Of a stretch of DNA of 64,000 nucleotides, positions 56,346 through 64,000 are shown one piece after another. The notes under the pieces were generated by a model. It did no database searches. It saw nothing but the letters and a program-made list of their open reading frames with translations, and was not told the DNA's origin. The translations under genes were made by a program, and so were the position numbers. How positions within the stretch are numbered: the first letter of the stretch is position 1; every line of letters starts with the position of its first letter. Source of the DNA: Tomitella biformata AHU 1821. GTDB taxonomy: Bacteria; Actinomycetota; Actinomycetes; Mycobacteriales; Mycobacteriaceae. Location: NCBI RefSeq assembly GCF_000524475.1, contig NZ_BAVQ01000072.1, positions 186,001 to 250,000 on the forward strand, given 5' to 3'.

Positions 56346-56524
56346 CCAGAGCGCACCGGCCACCGCACTAACGCGATCGGCTTGCCAGCGATAGGCATTT
56401 ACAAAGAAGACCTCCCAGCGCCATCCACTCGATACGCGAGTGGTGCACCCCCGGACCGGAGGCCGGGGCCCCATATGGGGGACGGGCTGGGAGCAGACCT
56501 CCGCACACCGAATAGGAATGCCAC

Positions 56525-56899
56525 ATGGCACGTCTCTCAGGTGTAGATCTTCCTCGCGAGAAGCGAATGGAGATTGCACTTACTTACATCTACGGCATCG
56601 GGCGTACCCGATCCAAAGAGATCCTCGATGCAACCGGCGTGAGCCCGGACCTGCGTAGCAAGGATCTCACCGACGAGGACATCGTCAAGCTCCGTGAATA
56701 CATTGAGACCTCCCTGAAGGTTGAGGGCGACCTGCGCCGTGAGGTGCAGGCCGACATCCGCCGGAAGATGGAGATTGGCTGCTACCAGGGCCTGCGGCAC
56801 CGCCGTGGTCTGCCCGTGCGTGGCCAGCGCACCAAGACCAACGCGCGCACCCGCAAGGGCCCGAAGAAGACCATCGCCGGCAAGAAGAAGGCCAGGTAA
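56525..56899 (+). CDS. rpsM: 30S ribosomal protein S13
   Basis: The 124-residue product has [40 protein letters not shown] and the basic C-tail [20 protein letters not shown]. It contacts L5 at the subunit bridge. A 179-bp gap without a gene precedes it and may hold a promoter. Confidence 0.98.
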   Translation: MARLSGVDLPREKRMEIALTYIYGIGRTRSKEILDATGVSPDLRSKDLTDEDIVKLREYIETSLKVEGDLRREVQADIRRKMEIGCYQGLRHRRGLPVRGQRTKTNARTRKGPKKTIAGKKKAR

Positions 56900-56902
56900 G
56901 CA

Positions 56903-57310
56903 ATGCCACCCAAGTCACGCAGCACTGGCCCCAAGAAGGCCACCCGTCGCAGGGAAAAGAAGAACGTCCCGCACGGCCACGCGCATATCAAGAGCACGTT
57001 CAGCAACACGATCGTCTCGATCACCGATCCCCAGGGCAACGTCGTCGCCTGGGCGTCCTCGGGACATGTCGGCTTCAAGGGCTCGCGCAAGTCGACCCCG
57101 TTCGCCGCCCAGCTCGCCGCCGAGAGCGCTGCCCGCAAGGCGCAGGAGCACGGCGTCAAGAAGGTCGACGTCTTCGTCAAGGGACCCGGCTCCGGTCGTG
57201 AGACCGCGATCCGTTCGCTCCAGGCCGCTGGCCTGGAGGTCGGCACCATCTCCGATGTCACCCCCCAGCCGCACAATGGCTGCCGTCCGCCCAAGCGGCG
57301 TCGGGTCTAG
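56903..57310 (+). CDS. rpsK: 30S ribosomal protein S11
   Basis: The 135-residue product contains [40 protein letters not shown] and [17 protein letters not shown]. It sits on the platform near the mRNA exit. It is 3 bp after rpsM. Confidence 0.98.
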   Translation: MPPKSRSTGPKKATRRREKKNVPHGHAHIKSTFSNTIVSITDPQGNVVAWASSGHVGFKGSRKSTPFAAQLAAESAARKAQEHGVKKVDVFVKGPGSGRETAIRSLQAAGLEVGTISDVTPQPHNGCRPPKRRRV

Positions 57311-57331
57311 CGGGAAAGGAAAGCATAAACA

Positions 57332-57937
57332 ATGGCACGTTATACCGGCCCCATTACCCGCAAGTCGCGTCGTCTGCGCGTCGACCTCGTCGGAGGCGAC
57401 CAGGCTTTTGAGCGTCGTCCGTATCCGCCCGGCCAGCACGGCCGCGCGCGGATCAAGGAGAGCGAGTACCTGCTCCAGCTGCAGGAGAAGCAGAAGGCTC
57501 GCTTCACCTACGGCGTCATGGAGAAGCAGTTCCGCCGCTACTACGCCGAGGCCGCAAGCCGCCCCGGCAAGACCGGTGAAGTCCTGCTGATCCTGCTCGA
57601 GAGCCGTCTCGACAACGTTGTCTACCGTTCGGGCCTGGCCCGCACGCGTCGACAGGCACGTCAGCTCGTTAGCCACGGGCACTTCCTGGTGAACAACCAG
57701 AAGGTGAACATCCCCAGCTACCGCGTCTCCCAGTACGACATCATTGATGTCAAGGAGAAGTCGCTGACCACGCTGCCGTTCCAGGTCGCTCGCGAGACCC
57801 AGGGCGACCGCCCGGTCCCGAGCTGGCTGCAGGTCGTCGGTTCGCGTCTCCGGGTGCTGGTCCACCAGCTGCCCGAGCGCTCGCAGATCGACGTTCCGAT
57901 GCAGGAACAGCTCATCGTCGAGTTCTACTCGAAGTAG
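57332..57937 (+). CDS. rpsD: 30S ribosomal protein S4 (cysteine-free form)
   Basis: The 201-residue product has the S4 RNA-binding domain (ESRLDNVVYRSGLARTRRQA, RQLVSHGHFLVNNQKVNIPS). The N-terminal part lacks all cysteines, so this is the zinc-independent type. S4 nucleates 30S assembly. A strong hairpin follows before rpoA. Confidence 0.98.
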   Translation: MARYTGPITRKSRRLRVDLVGGDQAFERRPYPPGQHGRARIKESEYLLQLQEKQKARFTYGVMEKQFRRYYAEAASRPGKTGEVLLILLESRLDNVVYRSGLARTRRQARQLVSHGHFLVNNQKVNIPSYRVSQYDIIDVKEKSLTTLPFQVARETQGDRPVPSWLQVVGSRLRVLVHQLPERSQIDVPMQEQLIVEFYSK

Positions 57938-57947
57938 TAGCACCCGT

Positions 57948-57993
57948 CCACCGTTCGGCGCCGACGCCCCAGTGCGGCGGCGCCGAACGGTGG
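57948..57993 (+). terminator. Strong hairpin between rpsD and rpoA
   Basis: CCACCGTTCGGCGCCG (57948-57963) and CGGCGCCGAACGGTGG (57978-57993) form a perfect 16-bp stem with a 14-nt loop, 10 bp after the rpsD stop. No T-tract follows. It may reduce transcription into rpoA or be an RNase site; the remaining 51 bp before rpoA could hold a promoter. Confidence 0.75.
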
Positions 57994-58044
57994 AGGCATC
58001 ACGAGGACGTCAAATAGTGGACGTCCAAACAGGAGGAACACCTA

Positions 58045-59100
58045 ATGCTTATCTCGCAGCGACCCGTATTGACCGAAGAGGTCATCGCTGACGACCGCTC
58101 GAAGTTCGTCATCGAGCCGTTGGAGCCCGGTTTCGGGTACACGCTTGGCAACTCGCTTCGTCGCACGCTGCTGTCGTCCATTCCGGGCGCGGCGGTGACC
58201 AGCATCCGTATTGACGGCGTGCTGCACGAATTCACCACCATCCCCGGTGTGAAGGAAGACGTCACCGAGATCATCCTCAACCTCAAGGGCCTCGTCGTGA
58301 GCTCCGAAGAGGACGAGCCGGTCACCATGTATGTCCGCATGCAGGGCCCGGGCGTTGTCACCGCGGGGGACATTGTTCCTCCCAGTGGCGTTGCCGTGCA
58401 CAACCCGGATCTGCACATCGCGACCCTGAACGACAAGGGCAAGCTCGAGATCGAGCTGGTCGTCGAGCGCGGTCGTGGCTATGTGCCTGCGATTCAGAAC
58501 AAGGACGCTGGCGCGGAGATCGGCCGTATCCCGGTCGACTCCATCTACTCGCCGGTGCTCAAGGTGACCTACAAGGTCGAGGCCACTCGTGTGGAACAGC
58601 GCACGGACTTCGACCGCCTGATCCTGGACGTCGAGACGAAGAACTCGATCGTTCCCCGTGATGCACTCGCCTCGGCCGGCAAGACGCTGGTCGAACTGTT
58701 CGGTTTGGCGCAGGAGCTCAACTTCGAGGCCGAGGGCATTGAGATCGGGCCCTCCCCCGTCGAGGCGGATCACATTGCCGCGTACTCGCTGCCGATCGAG
58801 GAGCTGAACCTCGCGGTGCGCTCGTACAACTGCTTCAAGCGCGAGGGTGTGTTCACCGTCGGCGAGCTGGTTGGCCGGAGTGAATCCGACCTGCTGGACA
58901 TTCGCAACTTCGGTCAGAAGTCCATCAACGAGGTCAAGGTCGCCCTTGCCGCGCTGGGCTTGGCGCTGAAGGACAGCCCCCCCGGGTTCGATCCGGCCTC
59001 CATCGCCGGCTATGACCCCGAGACCGGCACCTGGACCGACACCGACGCCGACGACGGCACCGGTGACGAGCAGGACTTCGCCGAAACTGAACAGCTGTAA
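58045..59100 (+). CDS. rpoA: RNA polymerase alpha subunit
   Basis: The 351-residue product has the assembly domain ([40 protein letters not shown]) and the C-terminal DNA/activator domain ([40 protein letters not shown]). The acidic tail ([16 protein letters not shown]) is usual in actinobacteria. ATG 58045 follows AGGAGGAACACC. Confidence 0.98.
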   Translation: MLISQRPVLTEEVIADDRSKFVIEPLEPGFGYTLGNSLRRTLLSSIPGAAVTSIRIDGVLHEFTTIPGVKEDVTEIILNLKGLVVSSEEDEPVTMYVRMQGPGVVTAGDIVPPSGVAVHNPDLHIATLNDKGKLEIELVVERGRGYVPAIQNKDAGAEIGRIPVDSIYSPVLKVTYKVEATRVEQRTDFDRLILDVETKNSIVPRDALASAGKTLVELFGLAQELNFEAEGIEIGPSPVEADHIAAYSLPIEELNLAVRSYNCFKREGVFTVGELVGRSESDLLDIRNFGQKSINEVKVALAALGLALKDSPPGFDPASIAGYDPETGTWTDTDADDGTGDEQDFAETEQL

Positions 59101-59158
59101 TTAGTCTTCACCCGGAGCGTCCGCGCGGCGGTTCGGGGTCCATACAAGGAGCACTCAA

Positions 59159-59704
59159 ATGCCAAAGCCCACCAAGGGTGCCCGTCTCGGCGGGTCGGCT
59201 TCGCACCAGAAGGCCATTCTGGCCAATCTGGCCAGTGCACTCTTCGAGCACGGTCGTATCAAGACGACCGAGTCGAAGGCCAAGCGTCTGCGTCCCTACG
59301 CGGAAAAGCTGGTCACGCACGCTAAGGCTGGCACGCTGGCCAGCCGTCGCGAGGTCATGAAGCACCTGAACGACAAGGACGTTGTCCACAAGCTGTTCGC
59401 CGAGATCGGTCCGCACTTCGCGGAGCGTGACGGTGGATACCTCCGCATCATCAAGACGGTGCCGCGCAAGGGCGATAACGCCCCGATGGCGGTTATCGAG
59501 CTGGTGCAGGAGCAGACCGTGTCCTCCGAGGCGGACCGCGCACGTCGCGTGGCCGCGTCGCAGGCGGACAACCCGGTCGAGGAGGTGGTGGCCGAGGCCA
59601 CCGCCGACGAGGTCGAGAACGCCGACGCCGTGGTCGACGCCATCGAAGAAGAGAACGCCACAGCCGCGGACGCGGCTGAGGGCGAAGACGCCAAGAAGGA
59701 CTAG
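59159..59704 (+). CDS. rplQ: 50S ribosomal protein L17 with acidic C-terminal extension
   Basis: The 181-residue product has the L17 core ([40 protein letters not shown]) up to about residue 120, then an Ala/Glu/Asp-rich tail of about 60 residues. Such tails are frequent in actinobacterial L17. A hairpin follows at 59733. Confidence 0.97.
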   Translation: MPKPTKGARLGGSASHQKAILANLASALFEHGRIKTTESKAKRLRPYAEKLVTHAKAGTLASRREVMKHLNDKDVVHKLFAEIGPHFAERDGGYLRIIKTVPRKGDNAPMAVIELVQEQTVSSEADRARRVAASQADNPVEEVVAEATADEVENADAVVDAIEEENATAADAAEGEDAKKD

Positions 59705-59710
59705 TCTTCC

Positions 59711-60637
59711 TTGGCGCCTGCGCACGATTTGTCGAGCGAGCCCGTCTCCCCGCAAGGGGATGGCGGGCTCGCTCGCTTGCGTCTCGATATTGCCTATGAC
59801 GGCACCGACTTCTCCGGCTGGGCCACCCAGCCGGGCCTGCGCACCGTGTGCGGGGTCCTCGAGGAGGGCTTCTCCACCGTGCTGCGCACCCCCGTGCGCC
59901 TGACGGTCGCCGGCCGCACCGACGCCGGAGTCCACGCGACGGCGCAGGCGGCGCACGTCGACGTGCCGATCGACGCGGTGCCCGACGGGGACCCCGGCCG
60001 GCTCGTGCGGCGGATGGCCCGCTTTCTGCCCCTCGACGTCCGGGTCCTCGCCATCTCGTGGGCGCACCCTGATTTCGACGCTCGATTCTCCGCCTACCGC
60101 CGCCACTACGCGTACCGCGTCGCCACCGCCGCCTATGGCGCGATGCCGGCGCGGACCCGTGACACGGCGTCGTTCCCCGGGGCGGTCGACCTCAACAAGA
60201 TGCGGGCGGGCTCCCAGGCGTTGCTGGGACTCCATGATTTCGCCGCGTTCTGCCGCCGCCGCGAGGGTGCGACGACGGTCCGCGAGCTGCAGCGCTTCGA
60301 CTGGGTCCCAGACGACGGCGACCCCTCCGTGCTCACCGCCCACGTCAGCGCCGACGCGTTCTGCTGGTCCATGGTGCGCAGTCTGGTGGGCGCCGCGATG
60401 GCCGTCGGGCAGGGCAAGCGCCCGGTCAGCTGGTTGAGCGGCCTACTGGCTGAGCGCGAGCGGACCAGCTCGATCTCCGTCGCGCCCGCGAAGGGCCTGA
60501 GCCTGGTAGGTGTCGACTACCCTCCGGACTCCGAGCTCGCGCAGCGCAACCTGCGGACGATGGACCGGCGCGCCGCGATTGATCCGGGGGGCGCCGGGCC
60601 CGGGCTGGTCCCGGGTGGGGACTGCTGTGCCGGGTGA
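59711..60637 (+). CDS. truA: tRNA pseudouridine synthase A
   Basis: The product, up to 308 residues, makes pseudouridine at positions 38-40 of tRNA. Conserved [20 protein letters not shown], the catalytic Asp in [10 protein letters not shown] (D71 if counted from TTG 59711) and RHYAYRV are present. The start is doubtful: TTG 59711, 59729 and 59777 are in frame, none with a good ribosome binding site, and the region 59733-59775 forms a strong hairpin. The real start may be at 59777, right before the conserved core. Its 3' end overlaps the next gene by 11 bp. Confidence 0.93.
   Translation: MAPAHDLSSEPVSPQGDGGLARLRLDIAYDGTDFSGWATQPGLRTVCGVLEEGFSTVLRTPVRLTVAGRTDAGVHATAQAAHVDVPIDAVPDGDPGRLVRRMARFLPLDVRVLAISWAHPDFDARFSAYRRHYAYRVATAAYGAMPARTRDTASFPGAVDLNKMRAGSQALLGLHDFAAFCRRREGATTVRELQRFDWVPDDGDPSVLTAHVSADAFCWSMVRSLVGAAMAVGQGKRPVSWLSGLLAERERTSSISVAPAKGLSLVGVDYPPDSELAQRNLRTMDRRAAIDPGGAGPGLVPGGDCCAG
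59733..59775 (+). terminator. Hairpin with GCAA loop between rplQ and the truA core
   Basis: CGAGCGAGCCCG (59733-59744) pairs with CGGGCTCGCTCG (59764-59775); inside, CCCC and GGGG close a GCAA tetraloop (59752-59755). It lies 29 bp after rplQ, so it looks like the operon terminator, but it falls within the 5' end of the longest truA reading frame. Confidence 0.7.
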
Positions 60638-61457
60638 GGGCCCCATAGGCGGCCCGAGCTTCGTCGCCCTCGACCTGACCCGCGCGGACCTGCGCGGCTA
60701 TCGGGACGGCGCGGTCCGCAGAATGCCCGCCGCGGTGTTCGGCGACGACTCAGGGGGCCTCGCGTTCGGGGATGCGGCGCTGAGCCGCGGACACGCCGCG
60801 CCCGCAGGCGTCGAGACCTGCCTGCTGGATTGGGTGGACGATCAACACCTGGCGCTGGGCGCGCGGCTGTACGAGGTCGAGCACCTTCTCCGAGCGCTGC
60901 TGGAGCACGCGGTGCGTGGGCTGGGCGGACTGGTTGGCGGGGCGCCGACGCCGGACTTGCTGGTGGTGACTGTCCCCGAGTACTGGGGCGGGCCGCGGCG
61001 CGGCGTCCTCGAGCGGGGCGCGGCTGGCCTGGCCCACCGGGTGGAGCTCGTCTCCTCGTCAACCGCGATCCTGGCTGGCGCCCTCGCGGACTTCCCCGAC
61101 TCCGACCTCCGGAAGGTTGTCGTCGCGGAGCAGGAGCGCGAACGGGCGGTGGCCTATGTGGTGGCCAACCCCACCCAGCTGCTGCCCGCTGAGCGGGAGG
61201 GCTCGGCCCTGCCGCTCGTGGTCCATGACGGCCCGCCCAGCGACGACGCCGCCGGCGTGGCGGCCCTGTGGAGCCTGGTGGGCAGAGCCGCGGGGCAGGG
61301 GCTGGCGGCGAGCACGGTCGTGATCGCGCCGCGCGGTGTCCGGGAGCTGCCCGCAGAGCTCTGGCGGAAGGCGCCCGCGCAGGTGCGGATAGTCGACGGG
61401 GACTGTGCTCTGCGCGGTGCGGTGGTGCTCGCGCAGCGAGTATCAGGCCTGGTCTAG
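60627..61457 (+). CDS. Degenerate DnaK/actin-fold protein, possible ESX-4 associated (Rv3446c-like)
   Basis: The 276-residue product starts at GTG 60627 behind GGTGGGG. It has an Hsp70-like N-lobe: [13 protein letters not shown] (phosphate-1 region), [12 protein letters not shown], and [20 protein letters not shown] followed by [17 protein letters not shown], which parallels VPAYF...INEPTAAALAY of DnaK. The phosphate-2 motif DLGGGT is absent; EQERERA is at that place, so ATPase activity is doubtful. It sits between truA and rplM, where mycobacteria keep ESX-4 with the accessory gene Rv3446c. I infer it is the leftover of that locus. Family membership needs a profile search. Confidence 0.6.
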   Translation: MPGEGPIGGPSFVALDLTRADLRGYRDGAVRRMPAAVFGDDSGGLAFGDAALSRGHAAPAGVETCLLDWVDDQHLALGARLYEVEHLLRALLEHAVRGLGGLVGGAPTPDLLVVTVPEYWGGPRRGVLERGAAGLAHRVELVSSSTAILAGALADFPDSDLRKVVVAEQERERAVAYVVANPTQLLPAEREGSALPLVVHDGPPSDDAAGVAALWSLVGRAAGQGLAASTVVIAPRGVRELPAELWRKAPAQVRIVDGDCALRGAVVLAQRVSGLV

Positions 61458-61559
61458 GCCCGCTGCGCAGCTGCCGAAAACTAAGTGTGAACTCAGGGGA
61501 ACCGTCCGCGTGATCGGGGCGTCGTAGTAGTTGTGGGGGGAAGTTCGGGCAGCGACCCC

Positions 61560-61613
61560 GGGGGGGGTGGTCCGAACACAGTGGGGGACAGGGGGGGCAA
61601 GAAAAGAGGGGGG
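61560..61613 (+). repeat. G-rich tract with G-quadruplex potential
   Basis: Runs of 8, 5, 7 and 6 guanines at 61560-61567, 61583-61587, 61591-61597 and 61608-61613 are on the plus strand; another run of six is at 61535-61540. Loops are 15, 3 and 10 nt. Four runs of at least five G satisfy a relaxed G-quadruplex rule (one loop is long). Confidence 0.6.
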
Positions 61614-61674
61614 CGGCCGGGCGCGGTTGTCGCCGGGTTGGAGGGACCGGCGACTGCAGGGGCGCTCGGCAACA

Positions 61675-61718
61675 GATGGCGCGGACACTGGATGGGAGGA
61701 TCCAGCGTCCGCGCCATC
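61675..61718 (+). terminator. Strong terminator before rplM
   Basis: GATGGCGCGGAC pairs with GTCCGCGCCATC; after one mismatch CTGGAT pairs with ATCCAG; loop GGGAGG. The 18 paired positions make a very stable stem. TTCGCG follows, no T-tract. Confidence 0.78.
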
Positions 61719-61750
61719 TTCGCGTTGGGGCGGCCGGTCTGGGCTTCGCT

Positions 61751-61780
61751 TTGACTAGGGGGCGTTGGAATCGGTAAGCT
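61751..61780 (+). promoter_or_regulatory. Promoter of rplM-rpsI
   Basis: TTGACT (61751-61756) and TAAGCT (61775-61780) with an 18-bp spacer resemble a SigA promoter. The leader to rplM would be about 140 nt. Confidence 0.6.
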
Positions 61781-61925
61781 GCATCGTTGGTGTGTGCTTC
61801 CGTGCGAAGTCCGGTTCTGCCGGTCCTATCGCGGGGAAGGCCTCGGGTCTCAACCGGCCGCCGGGGGTTAAGAAGTTCGCACATCGTTTGGCCGGCAGCA
61901 CGATTGATTTAGACGAGGAATCTCT

Positions 61926-62369
61926 GTGTCTACGTACACCCCGAAGGCCGGTGACCTGACCCATGAGTGGTATGTCATCGACGCCACTGATGTGGTGCTC
62001 GGCCGCCTAGCCGTGCAGGCAGCCACGCTGCTGCGCGGCAAGCACAAGCCCACCTACGCCCCGCACATGGATGGCGGCGACTACGTCGTCATCATCAACG
62101 CCGAGAAGGTTCACCTCTCCGGCAACAAGCTGGCGGACAAGCGCACCTACCGCCACTCCGGCTACCCCGGCGGCCTGAGCTCGCGCACCGCAGGCGAGAT
62201 CCTGGCGAAGACCGCCGATCGCCTCGTTGAGACCGCGATCAAGGGCATGCTCCCGCACACCAAGCTCGGCAACGCGATGGCGTCCAAGCTCAAGGTGTAC
62301 GCAGGCCCGAACCATCCCCACACCGCGCAGCAGCCGGTGCCTTTCGAGATCAAGCAGGTGGCACAGTGA
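61926..62369 (+). CDS. rplM: 50S ribosomal protein L13
   Basis: The 147-residue product has [40 protein letters not shown] and the C-terminal [14 protein letters not shown] of L13. GTG 61926 begins the family N-terminus. It overlaps rpsI by 4 bp, the universal L13-S9 pair. Confidence 0.98.
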   Translation: MSTYTPKAGDLTHEWYVIDATDVVLGRLAVQAATLLRGKHKPTYAPHMDGGDYVVIINAEKVHLSGNKLADKRTYRHSGYPGGLSSRTAGEILAKTADRLVETAIKGMLPHTKLGNAMASKLKVYAGPNHPHTAQQPVPFEIKQVAQ

Positions 62370-62914
62370 CCACGCCGGAAGAGCAGAACGTGACCGAGAA
62401 CTTGGAAGTTTCCATCGGCGAGAGCGTCGAGGCGGCCGCGGCCGTGGAGGCTGTCGAGGTCGTCGAGGAGACCCTCGAGATCGCAGCGGAGGAGCCGGAA
62501 GCGGCCCGCCCCGCGCCGATCGTCTTCGATCGCCCGATTCAGACCGTCGGCCGCCGCAAGGAGGCTGTCGCTCGCGTCCGCCTCATGCCCGGCACCGGCG
62601 TGTTCACGCTGAACGGCCGCACCATGGAGGATTACTTCCCCAACAAGGTGCACCAGCAGCTGATCAAGGCGCCGCTGGTCCTCGTTGACCGCGCGGAGCA
62701 GTTCGACGTGTTCGTGCGCCTGCACGGCGGCGGCCCGTCCGGCCAGGCCGGCGCGCTGCGTCTGGGCATCGCCCGTGCGCTGCTCGAGGTCTCGGCCGAG
62801 GAGCGCGGCGTGCTCAAGGCCGCTGGCTTCCTGACGCGTGACGCGCGTGCGGTCGAGCGTAAGAAGTACGGCCTGAAGAAGGCACGTAAGGCTTCGCAGT
62901 ACTCGAAGCGCTGA
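62366..62914 (+). CDS. rpsI: 30S ribosomal protein S9 with acidic N-terminal extension
   Basis: The 182-residue product has the S9 core from about 55 ([40 protein letters not shown]) to the SKR end that touches P-site tRNA. The first 50 residues are Glu/Val/Ala-rich, as in other actinobacterial S9. GTG 62366 overlaps rplM. Confidence 0.97.
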   Translation: MTTPEEQNVTENLEVSIGESVEAAAAVEAVEVVEETLEIAAEEPEAARPAPIVFDRPIQTVGRRKEAVARVRLMPGTGVFTLNGRTMEDYFPNKVHQQLIKAPLVLVDRAEQFDVFVRLHGGGPSGQAGALRLGIARALLEVSAEERGVLKAAGFLTRDARAVERKKYGLKKARKASQYSKR

Positions 62915-62965
62915 TGTAGCGTCCCCGCCCGGGCTTGTGCCTGGGCGGCGGCGTGTTTGCACTAC

Positions 62966-63006
62966 CCGCAAGCGGGCGTCCAGCGACACCGGACGCCCGC
63001 TTGCGG
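62966..63006 (+). terminator. Terminator after rpsI
   Basis: CCGCAAGCGGGCGTCC (62966-62981) and GGACGCCCGCTTGCGG (62991-63006) form a perfect 16-bp stem with a 9-nt loop; ATT follows. It separates rpsI from glmM. Confidence 0.8.
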
Positions 63007-63058
63007 CATTCTCTGCACGGGCAGATAGCAGGATGAGCACAGGGGAAGGCCGGTCGAC

Positions 63059-64000
63059 ATGTCACGACTCTTTGGTACCGATGGGGTGCGAGGCGAGGCG
63101 AATTCGTACTTGACGGCCGAGCTCGCGCTGTTGATCGCCGAGGCGGCCGCGTTGGTTCTGGCCAAGCCCGCCGCTGGCAGGTCGGCCGGGCACAAGCCCG
63201 TCGCCGTGGTCGGTCGGGACCCCCGCGCTAGCGGCGAGATGCTGGAGGCCGCGGTCAGCGCGGGGTTGGCAGCGTGCGGAGTCGACGTGCTCCTCGTGGG
63301 CGTGGTGCCGACGCCGGCTGTCGCCTATCTGACCGCCGTGTACGAGGCAGACCTGGGCGTGATGATCTCCGCCTCCCACAATGCGATGCCCGATAACGGC
63401 ATCAAGATCTTCGGCCCCGGCGGCCACAAGCTCGGCGACGGCGTCGAGGACCAGATCGAGGAACTGCTGCACCCGGACGGCGCGGACGCCCGGCGCGCAC
63501 GGCGTCCCGTCGGCGCGCAGATCGGGCGGGTGCGCCACGCGCACGAGGCGCTTGGCCGGTACCTGGAGCACCTGGCGACCTCGTCGACGCGGTCTCTCGC
63601 CGGCGTGACCGTCGTGGTCGACTGCGCCAACGGGGCCGCGCATCGCGCCGGGCCCCTGGCCTACCGCGCGGCCGGCGCCACCGTTATCTCGATCCATGAC
63701 GAGCCGGACGGGCTCAACATCAACGACAAGTGCGGGTCCACGCACCTGGAGGACCTGCAGCGCGCGGTGGTCGAGCAGGGGGCAGACCTGGGCCTGGCAC
63801 ACGACGGCGACGCGGACCGCTGCCTCGCAGTCGACGCGGCGGGCAACGTGATCGACGGCGACGTGATCATGGCTATCCTCGCGATCGCGATGAACGAGGC
63901 GGGCGAGCTCGCGGAGAACACCCTCGTGGCCACCGTGATGAGCAATCTCGGCCTGCACATCGCGATGCGGGCGGCCGGCATCGAGGTCCGCACCACCGGT
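63059..64000 (+). CDS. glmM: Phosphoglucosamine mutase, N-terminal part
   Basis: The first 314 codons are visible; the gene continues past the right edge. It converts glucosamine-6-phosphate to glucosamine-1-phosphate for peptidoglycan and mycothiol precursors. [15 protein letters not shown] at the N-terminus, the phosphoserine loop [13 protein letters not shown] (S106) and the metal loop [10 protein letters not shown] are intact. The rpsI-glmM adjacency is usual in actinobacteria. Confidence 0.96.
   Translation, partial: MSRLFGTDGVRGEANSYLTAELALLIAEAAALVLAKPAAGRSAGHKPVAVVGRDPRASGEMLEAAVSAGLAACGVDVLLVGVVPTPAVAYLTAVYEADLGVMISASHNAMPDNGIKIFGPGGHKLGDGVEDQIEELLHPDGADARRARRPVGAQIGRVRHAHEALGRYLEHLATSSTRSLAGVTVVVDCANGAAHRAGPLAYRAAGATVISIHDEPDGLNINDKCGSTHLEDLQRAVVEQGADLGLAHDGDADRCLAVDAAGNVIDGDVIMAILAIAMNEAGELAENTLVATVMSNLGLHIAMRAAGIEVRTTG

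Larger units (their letters stand above)
61458..61925. other. Gene-free region with G-tracts, terminator and rplM promoter
   Basis: The 468 bp between the DnaK-like gene and rplM have no credible coding sequence. They contain long G runs (61535-61613), a strong terminator (61675-61718) and the rplM promoter (61751-61780). The position matches the place of esxU/esxT in mycobacterial ESX-4. Confidence 0.6.

Noticed and set aside
61531-61758. Two overlapping reading frames of about 75 codons before rplM as possible esxU/esxT-type (WXG100) genes
   Set aside because: No WXG motif and no helical hairpin pattern; they simply translate G-runs.

Overview
The window reads as chromosomal DNA of a high-GC actinomycete from the mycolic-acid group (Mycobacteriales/Corynebacteriales). 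Support comes from an mce1-type operon (fadD5, yrbE1A/B, mce1A-F, mam), several DUF2236 (MpaB-like) genes, many fatty-acid CoA genes, and ribosomal protein genes with actinobacterial extensions. The S10-spc-secY cluster runs directly into infA-rpoA-truA-rplM-rpsI-glmM. In M. tuberculosis these blocks are far apart, so this is probably not a classical Mycobacterium. I cannot name the genus. No rRNA, tRNA, CRISPR array, transposase or prophage gene was recognised.

Layout. (1) 1-2739: an Asp23/Gls24 stress protein with a cut-off partner, an enoyl-CoA hydratase, and an alpha-methylacyl-CoA racemase. (2) 3052-11130: narK-narGHJI, a complete respiratory nitrate reductase with its transporter. (3) 11149-28288: an accessory and lipid-metabolism region. 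It holds DUF2236 genes, TetR, XRE, AraC and GntR regulators, an acyl-CoA dehydrogenase/kinase/SDR operon, a UvrA-like ABC protein, a PIN toxin-antitoxin pair, a second acyl-CoA dehydrogenase divergent from an aldehyde dehydrogenase, a cupin, a nitrobindin and a tandem TetR. (4) 28570-40882: the fadD5-mce1 operon, followed by two DUF2236 genes. (5) 41364-59704: S10 operon (rpsJ-rpsQ), spc operon (rplN-rplO), secY-adk-map, then dtd and a small gene on the minus strand, then infA-rpmJ-rpsM-rpsK-rpsD-rpoA-rplQ. (6) 59711-64000: truA, a degenerate DnaK-like gene, rplM-rpsI and the start of glmM.

How the genes work together. narK brings nitrate in and narGHI reduces it on quinol; narJ inserts the cofactor. 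The acyl-CoA dehydrogenase/phosphotransferase/SDR trio at 14205-17172 looks like the core of a 4-hydroxyacyl-CoA pathway of the levulinate (Lva) or ACAD10/11 type. fadD5 and the Mce complex should import and activate fatty or mycolic acids. The ribosomal genes form one long cluster with recognisable internal promoters and hairpins.

The observations I rate highest are the Lva-like trio with a near-perfect 26-bp operator, the DnaK-like orphan sitting where ESX-4 lies in mycobacteria, the DUF2236 pair at the tail of mce1 (one member with an apparent internal deletion), and a promoter architecture shared by the S10 and spc operons.
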